Origin: Chloranthus sessilifolius
Taxonomy: Eukaryota > Streptophyta > Magnoliopsida > Chloranthales > Chloranthaceae
Direction of reading: 5' to 3'
Length of the DNA stretch: 64,000 nucleotides
NCBI GenBank assembly: GCA_021018995.1
Contig: CM037585.1
Span: forward strand, 66,900,646 to 66,964,645
The notes beneath the pieces were generated by a model. The model saw only the letters and a list, made by a program, of their open reading frames with translations, was not told where the DNA came from and searched no databases. Below, one piece after another: positions 1-9,696 of the stretch (positions are counted from its first letter, which is position 1; every line of letters begins with the position of its first letter). The translations under genes and the position numbers were made by a program.

Positions 1-168
1 AAAAATAAACCCCTCACCCTTACTCCTTTCCCTCTTTTTTTATTTTCCAGAAAATTTCTCGTTCATACAATTTGCTTTCGTAATTCTCCATGCTATTATT
101 TTTTCATTGCTTTTCCCTAATAACTGACTATGCCACCACCTTTGAACCAGGAGGACACCGCTCCTCAT

Positions 169-1717
169 AGGTTTGGGGTGTGGCCATGTGTCCCGCCAAG
201 GAATAGTTAACCTAAGGACAACAGAATCACCTAAGTAATCGTGAAATGAATTATTTTACTTAAGAATCATGACAATGTGGAAATTTTAAAATTTTCTTTG
301 CAAGAATTTAGACATTCTAAACCATATATTCTACATTTCCATGATGATTACACCATAAAAACATACCGGTATCAAAGACATAGTAAGTCAAAAGGAAGAG
401 AAAAGGTAAAGATATACTTAAAAGCTCAAGGAAAAACCATAACCAAAGTGAGAATTGAGCCCATATATTTTCCATCTCATTGAAGAGTGATCGAGGCAAT
501 TTTTTCCGATTCAAAGGATTGGTCGAGGCATTAGATCCACTAGAAGTTAGGAAACTCCAAATTAAAACAAGTAACAAGACTCATGAAACCGAGGAAAGAT
601 CAAGGCCTTCTTTGGACAAATTTTGAACCTATGAGAACCAACCAAGAAAAATCTGCCTGCTTTGTACCCCATTTGAGCTATAAATCCTACAATTCTTCAT
701 CAAAATACCCAAAAGTACTTGCACCGAACCTATGGAACTAATTCAGCCTTCCCTCACTCGAGAATTCGTGGAGGTAAAGGAGAAAGAATCAAGATGGACC
801 ATTTCGGGCAACATCAAGAAAATGAAGAGAAAATACCTCAAAAAAAAAGTAATATGGTGATCGAGAAAGAAGAGACAAACAATGTGAAAAGTTAAAGCAA
901 AAAGGCAAAAAGGGACCTTATAATGCAAGATCAAAGAAAGAACTGATCACCGTGGAATGTGAGAATCTCAAAAGAAGAAGAAAGAAGCTAAACTCAAAAG
1001 GTGGAGCTGCGAACCATCTCCTGCACTTCCTGAGATTTCAAATTCAAACCTCTGCTCAAATTGCCTTCCCTTGAAACTTCACTCCATAAGCCATACAAAC
1101 AAACCTAGATTAAAAGCCCTTGTAATCCAAAGTTGAGTGAGCTGTCATGTGGAGATGAGAAGTGACCCAATCTATGGTGAGGAGATGTCAATGATGCCAT
1201 TGCCTAAGAATCATGCCTATGCTCATGCTTAGATCCATTTGGGAGATGTAAGCGCTCTTGAGCTTGAGTGAAAATGAACCCCTCAACAAAAACAGATGAG
1301 AGTATACCGTGAGTGTTTGGGTTGGAACTTGAGCACCTTAAGTATGACTTATAACCTAATTTTTATCCATAGGATGAGCTTATCGGCACATTTGTATGAT
1401 TTTCTATGACTGCTCACTGATTGGAAATATTGAAACATTCATGAGGTTTATAAATGTTTAAATTCGCAAACAATAATCAAATTTTCTGTTTCATCATTGA
1501 TTCAAGAGTAACTAACCCTGCTCCTTGATTGCTCATTTGATAATATTGCACTGATGTTAACTGTTTCATGGAGAAGTTTGTGGGTACCTTCACTGAAAAC
1601 CCTCAGGAGACTTCACTCCTCCTCTAGGGATCACCTAGGGGTTTAAAAGGCTTGTTGCATATGCTAAATGCACCTGTGCTTCCTACAAAAGTGGCTCTCT
1701 ATTTTGCTTTTACCTTT
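169..1717 (+). other. Conserved 3' noncoding block of element A
   Basis: Noncoding stretch between an internal PPT-like motif (AGGTTTGGGGTGTGG, 169-183) and the pre-PPT hairpin. It shares a series of ungapped blocks with the same place in B, C, D and H: a GTGAGAWTTGRGCC block near 450, ACTAGAAGTTAG near 540, GTCATGTGGAGATGAG near 1145, CCTATGCTCATGCT near 1215, GCTCTTGAGCT near 1255 and a three-way fold at 1597-1644. No ORF is conserved, so the constraint, if real, is at RNA or DNA level. Confidence 0.7.
1597..1644 (+). other. Predicted three-way RNA fold (A)
   Basis: The outer stem AAACCC/GGGTTT encloses two hairpins, AGGAG-ACTTCA-CTCCT and CTAGG-GATCA-CCTAG. The same arrangement occurs at the same distance from the PPT in B, C, D and H. 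Confidence 0.55.
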
Positions 1718-1752
1718 CTTTGCTTAGGGACTAGCAAAGCTTAGGTTTGGGG
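1718..1752 (+). other. Pre-PPT hairpin and polypurine tract (A)
   Basis: CTTTGCT/AGCAAAG, a 7-bp stem with an 8-nt loop TAGGGACT (1718-1739), is followed by the purine-rich plus-strand primer site AGGTTTGGGG (1742-1751). Compared with C and D, a few bases (GTGT) are missing at the PPT/LTR border, so the terminal TG of this LTR is lost. Confidence 0.7.
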
Positions 1753-2004
1753 TTAAGTAGTGAAAAATACCATTTTTGACCCCTAAACAGGAGCCTTGAA
1801 AGACCCTTGAGAGGACTAAATAAGTGCTTTAGTGTTCATATTGCAGCTAACCCAAAAGACAGGTCCAAATCCGAAAACCATCTTAAAATGATCAAAAAGC
1901 CGACAACGCATGTCAAACTCAAAGAGGGAGTGAAGAAATAGCCTCAGCAATGGCTAAAAAGGTCCTAAAAGAGCAAGAAAAGACCTGAAAAGAAGAAGGA
2001 TCCA

Positions 2005-2595
2005 TTCGCAAAGAAGAAGTGGAAGCTAAAGCTCAATTAGAAAAGAATCTCTTCAATTCGCAAAGAACCTTGAACTTTGCTAAAGAAGAAAACACTCCTC
2101 GAATAGAAGATTTACCTCTGCGAAAAGAAGAGAAGTCCTCTGCGAAAGAACTTCGCTGCAAAAGAACTTCGCTATGAAAAGAACTTATGCTTTGCGAAAA
2201 GAACTTCGGAGCCAACCTACTTTTGAAAAGACCCTTAAACTCTGAAAATGGCATCATCGGGATTTACACCACTTTGAAGGGCATTTCAAGAACTCGACGC
2301 GCCTAATGTAATTAAAAGCCCAGACATTCCTAAAGATTCCAAGCACAAACCAAAGGCATATTCACCACGTGAAAACCCAAAGATGAAATCACTTGGCGGG
2401 AACTTCTAGAAGCTCAAACAAACTTTTGAATTCCCATAAGAATTGATGCTTCTAACTGATTGGTGAACCAGATCGAGCATTTTCATTGGCGAAATGTATC
2501 TGGATCCCGTGCTCAACACCATTGGGCAATACAGATCTGAGCACTTCTGATTGGTCAATTCAGCCTTGTGCAGGATAGAGGGAAAGCTATAAATT
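2005..2595 (+). promoter_or_regulatory. U3 promoter of A with reiterated TTCGCAAAG/GCGAAAAG motif
   Basis: A run of motif copies at about 2005-2229 (for example ATTCGCAAAGAA at 2007 and 2048, TTTGCGAAAAGAACTTCG near 2190) is followed, after about 350 bp, by TATA box TATAAATT (2588-2595). The same motif family fills the U3 of D and the internal promoter of D. Confidence 0.65.
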
Positions 2596-3007
2596 GAGAA
2601 GACATTTGCCCAATTGGGGCATCCAGATTTTGAGTTTTCATCTCTGTTTCCCTCCTTCCGGTCAGATACATGCACTTGTAATAGCTTCTTTTGTATTTGC
2701 TTTTGAGAGTTTCGAGCTATTTGTAACTCCAAGGAGATTGGATTCAAGACGCAAGTCCGAGGTATCTAGCCGTGCTCGTAATTGTAAGATTGAATTTAAA
2801 GGTTGTCAGAACGTGTTTTCTCCATTGGATTCATGTCAAGGGTTCTTATTGATCACCTTAGTGCATTAGACTCCTTTAGATTCACTACTTTGCATGCAAT
2901 TTCCCTTGATTCTTTACTCTGCATTTAATTAGCGTTGGTAACCTAGTTCGACAAAGACTTGCAGTGATGTTCATGTTCTGAATTGTGGATAGGTCAACAA
3001 CTATTGG

Positions 3008-3039
3008 ATGATCTGTGACCATTTAAGTGGACAGATCAT
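3008..3039 (+). other. Conserved bulged leader hairpin (A)
   Basis: Perfect 9-bp stem ATGATCTGT/ACAGATCAT, GA bulge, 3 bp CCA/TGG, loop TTTAAG. It lies about 420 nt downstream of the TATA box, hence in the transcript leader. Equivalent folds with compensatory changes occur in all the related LTRs. Confidence 0.65.
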
Positions 3040-3548
3040 AACCATAAGTCCAAATCCCTTCCTTAATTCAGATTTATTTCCCTTACATCTGTCGGTAGCC
3101 GATGAAGATTGAATCAACTCATTTAGTTGCAGATTCTCCATTAAAATTCAAAAGCGTAAATCACGTAAAGTTATTATTTCTCCATTTGATTTATTTTAAT
3201 CACTTCCCCAACTTGGATCTGGATCAGTTAGTTAGTTCTTTTCTTTATTTGCTTTTAGTTAAACGTGACAAAACCCAACACTCTCTTTTTATCTGCTTTC
3301 TAGATAATTATAGAGCCAGATCTGGTAGCACAGATCTGGAGGTCTATCTCATATTTCAGACAAATTCTCTGTGGACGATCTTTAATATACTTACTTTTAA
3401 AACTTGCTACAATTGGCCCTGATCTTGCAGGCTATTGTTAGCCCTCAATGTGCTGATATCTCTTTCATAATTTAAAATTATGTAACTTAATATTCATTAA
3501 TTCGTCATTCAAAACACACATAAATCAGGCACATGTTAGGCAACAACA

Positions 3549-3832
3549 CACTTATCCTATCCCTTATCCATGACATCCAATCCCAATTATCCACCACTAC
3601 CCAAACACAGGACCAGATGCAGATTGAACTCACATCCATCCAATCCACCCTTCAGACATTAACCAACCCACCCATCACTCAACAATTCCCTACAACCCCC
3701 CTAGTCCTTTCCACTGACAAAGAGACCCAGACAGACTTCAACCTTGACTCACAACGCCCCCCACCACCAACAATCCCTTTCATCCCCACAACCCCCCACC
3801 ACCAACAATCCCTTTCATCCCCCCTAGTCCTT
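3549..3832 (+). pseudogene. Fragment of an Athila-type accessory 3' ORF (Pro/Gln/Thr-rich part)
   Basis: An open stretch continuing from the LTR of A encodes a helical segment followed by a Pro/Thr-rich tract (residues like SLIHDIQSQLSTTTQTQDQ). This resembles the part of the accessory ORF of D around 48180-48330 (NQILAYLQSIQAQLQ). It is only a piece: upstream it is replaced by the LTR of A, downstream it jumps at about 3832 into sequence matching element H/B. It probably represents the element into which A inserted, later joined to B by deletion. No start codon of its own. Confidence 0.5.
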
Positions 3833-3963
3833 CATTTATTGTGCGCTCTCTTTTCCCATAATCGGTTGTGCGTTTCTTCATTCCCCACATAATGATCATT
3901 TATTGCCAAGCTTGGAAAGGGACAAAACTTTAAATTGGCCGATTCATGTTCCACCGTCCAACT

Positions 3964-3974
3964 CTTTTAAATAG
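3964..3974 (+). promoter_or_regulatory. Internal TATA box for the small 3' ORF (B)
   Basis: CTTTTAAATAGG, 67-77 nt before the ATG at 4041, followed by a pyrimidine-rich, 5'UTR-like stretch with CTAACCCTAGTAGTCC. H has the equivalent CTTTAAATACA at the same place, with the same leader bases. The motif cluster expected further upstream has been lost at the 3832 junction. Confidence 0.55.
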
Positions 3975-4040
3975 GCCCTTAGTTCCTCTTCGTCTCATCC
4001 TTCATCTTCTAACCCTAGTAGTCCATACCTCCTCACAACC

Positions 4041-4310
4041 ATGGCGAATGACAAACCCTTCGAGTTCCCCATCAAATTCTACCCCATCTGGGAAGATCCC
4101 CCACCGCCCAAGGAGTCAGACCCGTTGTAATTTCTTTGGGATGAGTATGAAAAAGTCCAACGGATCCTGGCAAAGGAGGAGAAGAAAAAGGAGAAGAGAG
4201 CGAAGAAGAAGCAAAAGATTGACCCCCATGCATCTCCCCCAACCCTCCCCCACCGACCCCCCCATGATCCCTGTTCTTCCCCACTCTCTTCTTCTTCATT
4301 TTTTCTTTAA
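4041..4310 (+). pseudogene. Small Lys-rich accessory 3' ORF (B copy), interrupted by a conserved TAA
   Basis: The ATG lies just after the leader; 29 codons (MANDKPFEFPIKFYPIW...) are followed by TAA at 4128-4130. The same frame then stays open for about 59 more codons, encoding FLWDEYEKVQRILAKEE, a strongly basic run of Lys/Arg and a Pro-rich tail. Element H carries the same ORF with the TAA at the same position and similar residues on both sides. No signal peptide or membrane segment is seen; the basic run could be a nuclear signal or a nucleic-acid contact (inference). It sits where C and D carry their long accessory ORF, so it may be a reduced version of it. I do not recognise the family. 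Confidence 0.5.
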
Positions 4311-4469
4311 TAATTTTTCTTTTATAATGCAAGTTTTCTTTTTGATCTATATTGTTCAGTGTAGCATTTTTTTTTTATTTCTATTTCTCAGTTTTCTTCT
4401 TTGTTTCTTTCTTATCTGTAGTATCTACTGCACTTTCTCACCTTTGAACCAATGAGGACACTGCTCCTC

Positions 4470-6082
4470 ATGGTTTGGCGGTATGGCAGGATAGATCTGC
4501 CATTAGAATAGTTAATTTTAGTGTAGTAATGGTGGTATAACTGGGATGAATAAAGTCAATTTCCACTTAACTTGATACAATGAGGAAACTTGTAAAAAAT
4601 TAAAATATTTTTGCAGACTTTTTGAAACTGAAAAAGTTAAATCTTGATACCACTATGAAGCTAATATCAGAAAATGTTTTAGTTAATACTCAGTGAACCT
4701 AAGAGGAGAGAAACAAATGAAAATACACCCCATGGGTTGATTTGAGGACCATACCTAGTGAGATTTGGGCCCATCATTTTCTTTTCAAGAGTGTTTTTGG
4801 CATTATTTTTGCTCTGAGGACTGATTGAATCAAGACTTTTTCATTAGAAGTTGTGCACCTCCAAATCAAAACTAGTTGACCGCACTCATGATACTAAGGA
4901 AATGACCCAAGGCCTTCATTTGGACAGTCTGAGCCTAAAAATCCAACCCTTTAAAAGCTGCCCTTTTACATACACCAGTTGAGCCTTAAAATCATACTTT
5001 TCATTCACAAACACCAGAATACTTGCACCTTAACCTCATGACCTGATTCAACCTCACCCTCACTCTAAGAATTCAGAAGGTAAATGAGGAGTTAAAGATA
5101 ATGAGAATGGTCCAACATTCTGTGAAAGGTAAAGAAAAGCAACTTGTGAACAACAGTGTACCAATGGCAGTTGTGTGGCAGTTCATTGTAATAAAAATAA
5201 ATAAATATAAAAAAAAAATGAATGAATAAAAACAAAAAAAAGCGAAAAAAAAGAAAGGGAAGTCTAGAGAAGAACAACATCTGAAAATTGAAAAGAAGAG
5301 GAGAAGCTGGCCACTTTGATTCTCGAATATATCAAGTAAGATGAAGTTTTGCTGAAATGAAGGTTGTGAAGTCATGAATCACTCCTTATCTTGTTGATTT
5401 CTTAATTTGGATTCCCTTTTGTTTTTCCTTTACATCCCTCACCCATAAGCCGCATTACAACCCATTTAAAAAGACCTTGTGGATCCAAAGTAAAATGAGT
5501 TGTCATGTGGAGATGAGGAGTTGTCCAATCTATGGTGAAAATTCATGCGGATATCATAAATTAAAAGCTTTGCCTATGCTCATGCTAGCAGGCCCATTTG
5601 GGGTTTGTAACTGCTCTTGAGCTGTTGTGAATGTGACCACCCTAAGATTGTTGATGTTGAGAGATAGCCCTAGTGAGAATTGGGTCTGAATTTAAACCTC
5701 ATTGGGGTTGTATCCAACCTGAATTTTGAATTAAAGGCAAGCTGGGTACTGATTTTTATACATTGAAATTCTAATGTTAAATGATTGGTGGTAAGGCAAA
5801 CACATGTTAACTTTTAAGTTTTAAATGGCCTGCAACATTGCTGCAGTTTTCTCTAAGTGTTAAAAAAAAAATGGGTGTGGAATGAAAATTTAAACATTTA
5901 AATCTGTGTTGTCATTAACTGCACTATACTTAACTATTCTAGTGGTGAAGTTTATGGGTGTCTTCATTGAAAACCCTCAGGTGACTTCACTCCTCCACTA
6001 GGGATTACGTAGGGGTTTAAAAGGCTTGGTACATATGTTAAATGTACCCGTAATCCGTACGAATGTGGCATTTAATTACAGT
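4470..6082 (+). other. Conserved 3' noncoding block of element B
   Basis: It starts with the PPT-like TGGTTTGGCGGTATGG (4471-4486) just downstream of the small ORF, preceded by GAGGACACTGCTCCTCA as in A, D and H. It carries the same blocks as A: GTGAGATTTGGGCC (4759), ACTAG-type block near 4850, GTCATGTGGAGATGAGG (5503), GCCTATGCTCATGCTAG (5572) and GCTCTTGAGCT (5613). There is an A-rich stretch at about 5195-5265. No conserved ORF. Confidence 0.7.
5971..6018 (+). other. Predicted three-way RNA fold (B)
   Basis: Outer stem AAACCC/GGGTTT is intact. The inner hairpins AGGTG/CTCCT and CTAGG/CGTAG each have one mismatch compared with D. Confidence 0.5.
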
Positions 6083-6119
6083 TTTGCTAAGGGACTAGCA
6101 AAGATTAGGTTTGGGGGTG
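6083..6119 (+). other. Pre-PPT hairpin and polypurine tract (B)
   Basis: TTTGCT-AAGGGACT-AGCAAA hairpin (6083-6102), then AGGTTTGGGGGTG ending at 6119 immediately before the LTR. Confidence 0.75.
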
Positions 6120-6359
6120 TGTACAGACCTGAAAAATACCACTTTTCACCCCTGAACTTAATCTCTATTAGACCCTTAATCATTTAATAAATGTGTTTTA
6201 AGTCTATTCTGTATGTAATAAGTAGCAGCTGTAAATAAACCCCTAACCATGCCAAGAAGCCTACTGCAGACCCAGAAGCCTCTTAGAAGTGTAAAAATTG
6301 AACCCAGACAGAGAATTGGCTGCAGCAGAGGCACAACAAAGTAGAAATAAATCAAGAGG

Positions 6360-7100
6360 ATTACCTCACATAGATGTCACAGGGCTCAATTGAACCAAAA
6401 GGAATGCGTTGCACAGTTGTCGCGGGCATCTGAAGGGAGCACCCGAGCTGGTCGCACAGTTTTTGCGTCGTTCGTGCGTAGATGGATGTCAGCAAGGAAT
6501 AAAAAGTATACTTCGCGCGGTCCTCGCGAAGGTCAGTCTTAAGCGCGCTCAAGAGATGAGTTTTCAACCTTTGCGCGATTTAATGAATAGAGAGAGCTCC
6601 AGGCCTTCCTGCGCGCGGCTACCGCGCAGTGGCCACAGGACACATACTTTTAAGGAACTGCTCACGCGATCCAGAAGCCTATGTACATTATTTTCTTCGT
6701 GAGGATCGCCACGGGATTCATCAAAGAACGAATTGCGCGCGTAATTCTCGCACCATTCAAATGGAAAGACCAATCCCGTGATGACCAAAGCATCCCCGCG
6801 ATGACCAAAGTACCAACCCCGCGACTGTAAGAGCCTCAAGTCAAAGCAACCCTGCGACTCCAATTCTACCACGTGGCGAGATCTTGAAATCTTTTCTACC
6901 CAGTAAGGATCAGGTTCTAAACTTCTCCCCACTTCAGCAAGGGCAATCTGGGAACTTCCAGCAATTAGGGCATGCACTCCAATGCTCCAATCTCAGTGCA
7001 CATGCCTCGAGGCATCCAAGGGACAAGAATGGGCCGTAATTGTATTAAGGAAATTGAGGTTTTCCTAACCCTAATTCACAAAGAGCCGACTGCTATATAA
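6360..7100 (+). promoter_or_regulatory. U3 promoter of B with reiterated TCGCG/GCGCAG motif
   Basis: A locally GC- and CpG-rich stretch (about 6400-6900) in AT-rich surroundings, made of many short variants such as TTCGCGCGG, CCTCGCGAAGG, GCGCGCGGC, CTACCGCGCAG and TCACGCGATCC. TATA box TATATAA is at 7094-7100. The same motif type is found in the LTRs of E and H and in front of the accessory ORF of H (56385-56720). Confidence 0.65.
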
Positions 7101-7534
7101 GCCTAAGCCTAGCTATGGTTTAAGGGACTTTGGGTCTTGGCTTCTACACTCCTTCCTCAATCAACTGTAGAATTATAGTAGGCTAAGGTTAGGGCTTAGG
7201 AGGTTTCTTTTTCCTTTTTCCTTCTCTCCATAGTCTAGCACTTGCTGGCTATGCCTTTTGTATGATTATTTGGTATAGATTTAATGGAGTTTTGTAATAG
7301 AATCTATTTTATGTATGGGATTGATGTGTTGTGAGTTGTGCTGTACAAGGCTGCTGTCTTGGGATCCAAGTGACCTATGTGTCTAGGTTAGGCACATTGC
7401 AGGCCTTCCCCCACCACAGGATCCACTAAATCTGAATCCCCATGGGAGCTTGAGCTGGTAGCCTTGTGAACAAGGTGGCGGCAGCAATGTTCTTGTTCTG
7501 TCTTAGACATCTGTGAGGAGGATAGCCTCTGTGG

Positions 7535-7566
7535 ATAGTCTGTGACCATTCAAGTTGACAGATTAT
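7535..7566 (+). other. Conserved bulged leader hairpin, copy 1 (B)
   Basis: ATAGTCTGT/ACAGATTAT stem with one G-T pair, GA bulge; the inner CCA/TTG has one mismatch. Confidence 0.55.
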
Positions 7567-7961
7567 AGGCTTAGGGTGAGGCCAATCCACAGATCTAAGA
7601 CAGATTCTTCTTCTCTGCACTTGTGCTTGTAGCTTTATGAGAGATTGTGAAGAGACAGACTCTCCTGTATTTGTATAGACCCACCATCAGATTGCAGATC
7701 TGATCTGGCTGTAGAGATTGTAAGCTTGTGACTGGATCACTGCTGTCTTCCTAAAGTAGTGAACAGCCAAGTTTAAAAGCTAGTAATCAAACTCTTGCTG
7801 GTTCTGTGTGTCCAGGCTAGTGCACGTTGTAGGCTTAGCCCCACACACAGAACTTTAGAGGTTGAGGTTCCTATGGATTCTTAAGCTTGTAGCCTGGATG
7901 AAGTAGTGCCTACAATGATAATCTTGTTCTGACCCATCTCTGGATTGTGGTTCCCCTATTG

Positions 7962-7995
7962 TATAGTCTGTGACCATTTAAGTGGACAGGTTATA
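7962..7995 (+). other. Conserved bulged leader hairpin, copy 2 (B)
   Basis: Stem TATAGTCTGT/ACAGGTTATA (10 bp including two G-T pairs), GA bulge, CCA/TGG, loop TTTAAG. Confidence 0.6.
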
Positions 7996-8529
7996 GCCAT
8001 AAGGGATTGGATCATGGCACAGGGGTGAGTTGGATCCTTTCTCCTCTTTGGTGATAATGTAGCCATTGGACAGGACTTCTATAGCAGCAGATCTGAGTCT
8101 GAGTTATAAGATCCATCAGATCTGTACCCAATAGCATACTTCTCACCCTTTTATATTTATTTTCTCACGCTCCATCCTCTTTCTTCACCCTTTCTGTAGT
8201 TTAGACATTAAGTTACCTTAGGATTTAGATTATAGTGACCTTAAATCCCCTTCCATTTAGGGTTGCCAGATCTATAGTCAGATATGGAGAGCCTACTAAA
8301 GATAGCTCCCTTGGAGCTTTAGATCAACTTTCCCTGTGGGACAAACTCTTACTTATCAAAACTTGCTACAATAGGCCCTTTATCTTGCAGGACTGTGTAT
8401 TTTTAGGCTTGCTGCTCTGTAATTTTCACTCTACCTTTCATTCATTTTCATTCACCCCATTCTTATCACTGTCTCCAATAAAGTCAATAGCAAGCACTTA
8501 AAATAGCCTAACTGAAGGTTAAGCTGAAT

Positions 8530-8757
8530 GTGTGTAACACTGGCCATCAACCCTCTCCTGAAGAGGCTTGCTTTTCCATTAATGCCCAAAAGAAAGTGAT
8601 GCATGATAATCCACATTGGCTGGTGCAAGACAAGGCTTGGCTCGCAGCTAGAAGACTGCACCTAGGGAATGGACACTGGCTGAGGAAAAGATCAATGAAA
8701 AGTGCCATGTTTGATGAGCCTGAGGAGACTATTGACCTTCCAAACCCTCCAAATTAG
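8530..8757 (+). pseudogene. C-terminal tail of pol/integrase (element C)
   Basis: An open frame of 75 codons ending in GNGHWLRKRSMKSAMFDEP and ETIDLPNPPN. This matches the position and pattern of the pol end of Athila-type elements: D has KVNGQRLKPCIENTQEPVLP and H has KVNGQRLKICVEQSVELP. Only the last part (about 8655-8757) is recognisable; the N-terminal half is not alignable by eye and may be rearranged. It is followed by a 280-bp AT-rich spacer without ORF. Confidence 0.5.
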
Positions 8758-9042
8758 CCCCGATTGTCAGTATGTATCATATGTACCATACTCTATTTTT
8801 ATTTTAGGTGTTTACTTTATTGTTAATCGATTCTTTTTTGCAATATGAAAAGAAAAAAAAAAAAGTGGGAGAGAAACAAAACTGCCATGCTTAATACTAG
8901 GCCGTCATTTCAGTATTACCAGTTATCCTCAAATAATGGGAGCTTGGCCATAGGAACAACAAACAAGAGCAAGCGATCTTTGAGCCAGCCTAATGCTAAA
9001 CTAAGCGAAAGTACAATCGTAGCCTTATTTGATTTTTAAAAA

Positions 9043-9396
9043 TCTTCGACAGGTCGAATTCACCTTTCGATAGGTCCCATGGCGATTTCGACAGGATGTT
9101 CGACGATTTCGATAGGCACTAAACTTCTCGACAGGAGAAACTAACTTTTTGATCAGTTAAAAAGAGCAAAATGGAGATTTCGATAGGTTCTAAATACTAA
9201 TCAGGAACCTATCAAAAGGAAGACTCAACTGTCGTTTAAACTGATCAAAAGGATAGTTCCGCCTATCGAGATCCTATCGAATCATCCACTTTCAAAATTT
9301 TGTCTGCTATGTTTTCGATAGGACGCACGAACCTATCGAAACCATCTAGTTCATCCTATCGGAATCTTATTTCAACTTTTATATACCCGTCGATAG
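9043..9396 (+). promoter_or_regulatory. Internal promoter of C with reiterated TTTCGATAGG motif
   Basis: About 14 copies or variants of TTTCGATAGGTTC, in both orientations, between 9043 and 9396 (for example 9064, 9086 as TTTCGACAGG, 9107, 9178, 9205 inverted, 9261, 9272, 9313, 9329 inverted, 9389). TATA box TTTATATAC is at 9378-9386, followed by a pyrimidine-rich leader with AAAACCCTAG at 9428, typical of plant 5' UTRs. It lies about 310 nt upstream of the accessory ORF start. The same motif reappears in the LTR of C (14555-14950). Confidence 0.7.
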
Positions 9397-9696
9397 GTCA
9401 TTTGTGCCTCATTCCATACCTTCTGCAAAACCCTAGTTTTTTTTTCTCTCTGTCGCCTCCCTCTTTCTTCACTAATTCCTCATAGAACCTTTAGCTGTTC
9501 AGTCTGCCTCTTTGCCAGTACATTCAGCTTGCACATAGGAGCATTTTGCCCCTAATTTTGGAAAAATTAAAGCTGTGCAGTGCGATTTCAGTTAAACCCT
9601 AGGTATTTTGAGGTCAGTTGCCTTCCCACCATCAATCTATCGATCCTCTGATTTTTAAACCTCAAACTTCGCTTGAAGTTGGTGAGTGCCTAATTT

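Larger units (their letters stand above)
1..3548 (+). mobile_element. Element A: Athila-type LTR retrotransposon, 3' part
   Basis: The 3' noncoding block and complete 3' LTR of an Athila-type Ty3/gypsy element; gag, pol and the accessory ORF lie left of the window. It is recognised by alignment by eye with complete element D: the same GGTTTGGGGTGTGG motif (169-183), the same conserved blocks, the same pre-PPT hairpin and PPT, and an LTR ending ...GGCAACAACA like that of D. No coding capacity is visible between 1 and 1750; the short ORFs there are not conserved in frame. The LTR abuts a fragment of another element's 3' ORF at 3549, which suggests A inserted into that element. The 5' target duplication cannot be checked here. 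Confidence 0.85.
1751..3548 (+). repeat. 3' LTR of element A
   Basis: About 1.8 kb. The start aligns with the LTR of D (...AAAAATACCATTTTTGACCCC) and the end is ...CACATGTTAGGCAACAACA. Further blocks shared with the D LTR are GCATATTC(A)CC..CGTG near 2357, TATA box 2588-2595, leader hairpin 3008-3039 and CAAATTCTCTGTGGACGATC near 3361. It belongs to the same family as D but is clearly diverged. Confidence 0.85.
3833..8512 (+). mobile_element. Element B: Athila-type retrotransposon, 3' part (B/E/H family)
   Basis: Contains the internal promoter, a small Lys-rich ORF, the 1.6 kb conserved noncoding block, PPT and complete 3' LTR. It matches the reverse complement of H from about 56350 down to 53885, and its LTR matches that of E (57531-59990). 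The 5' part, with gag and pol, is missing at the junction near 3832. The LTR end (...GCACTTAAAATAGCC) abuts pol-tail sequence of element C. Confidence 0.8.
6120..8512 (+). repeat. 3' LTR of element B
   Basis: About 2.39 kb. It starts TGTACAGACCTGAAAAATACC and ends near ...GCAAGCACTTAAAATAGCC (the exact last base is uncertain because the final CA is mutated). It aligns along its length with the 5' LTR of E; E has about 60 bp more near 58800. It includes the GC-rich motif cluster, a TATA box, and a repeated leader module (about 7375-7575 and 7805-8005), each module carrying one bulged hairpin. Confidence 0.85.

Noticed and set aside
6564-6977. 137-codon minus-strand frame inside the LTR of B, and its counterpart at 57990-58298 in E
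   Set aside because: Lies across the GC-rich motif cluster of the LTR; fewer stops are expected from the base composition, and the two copies do not keep frame or length.
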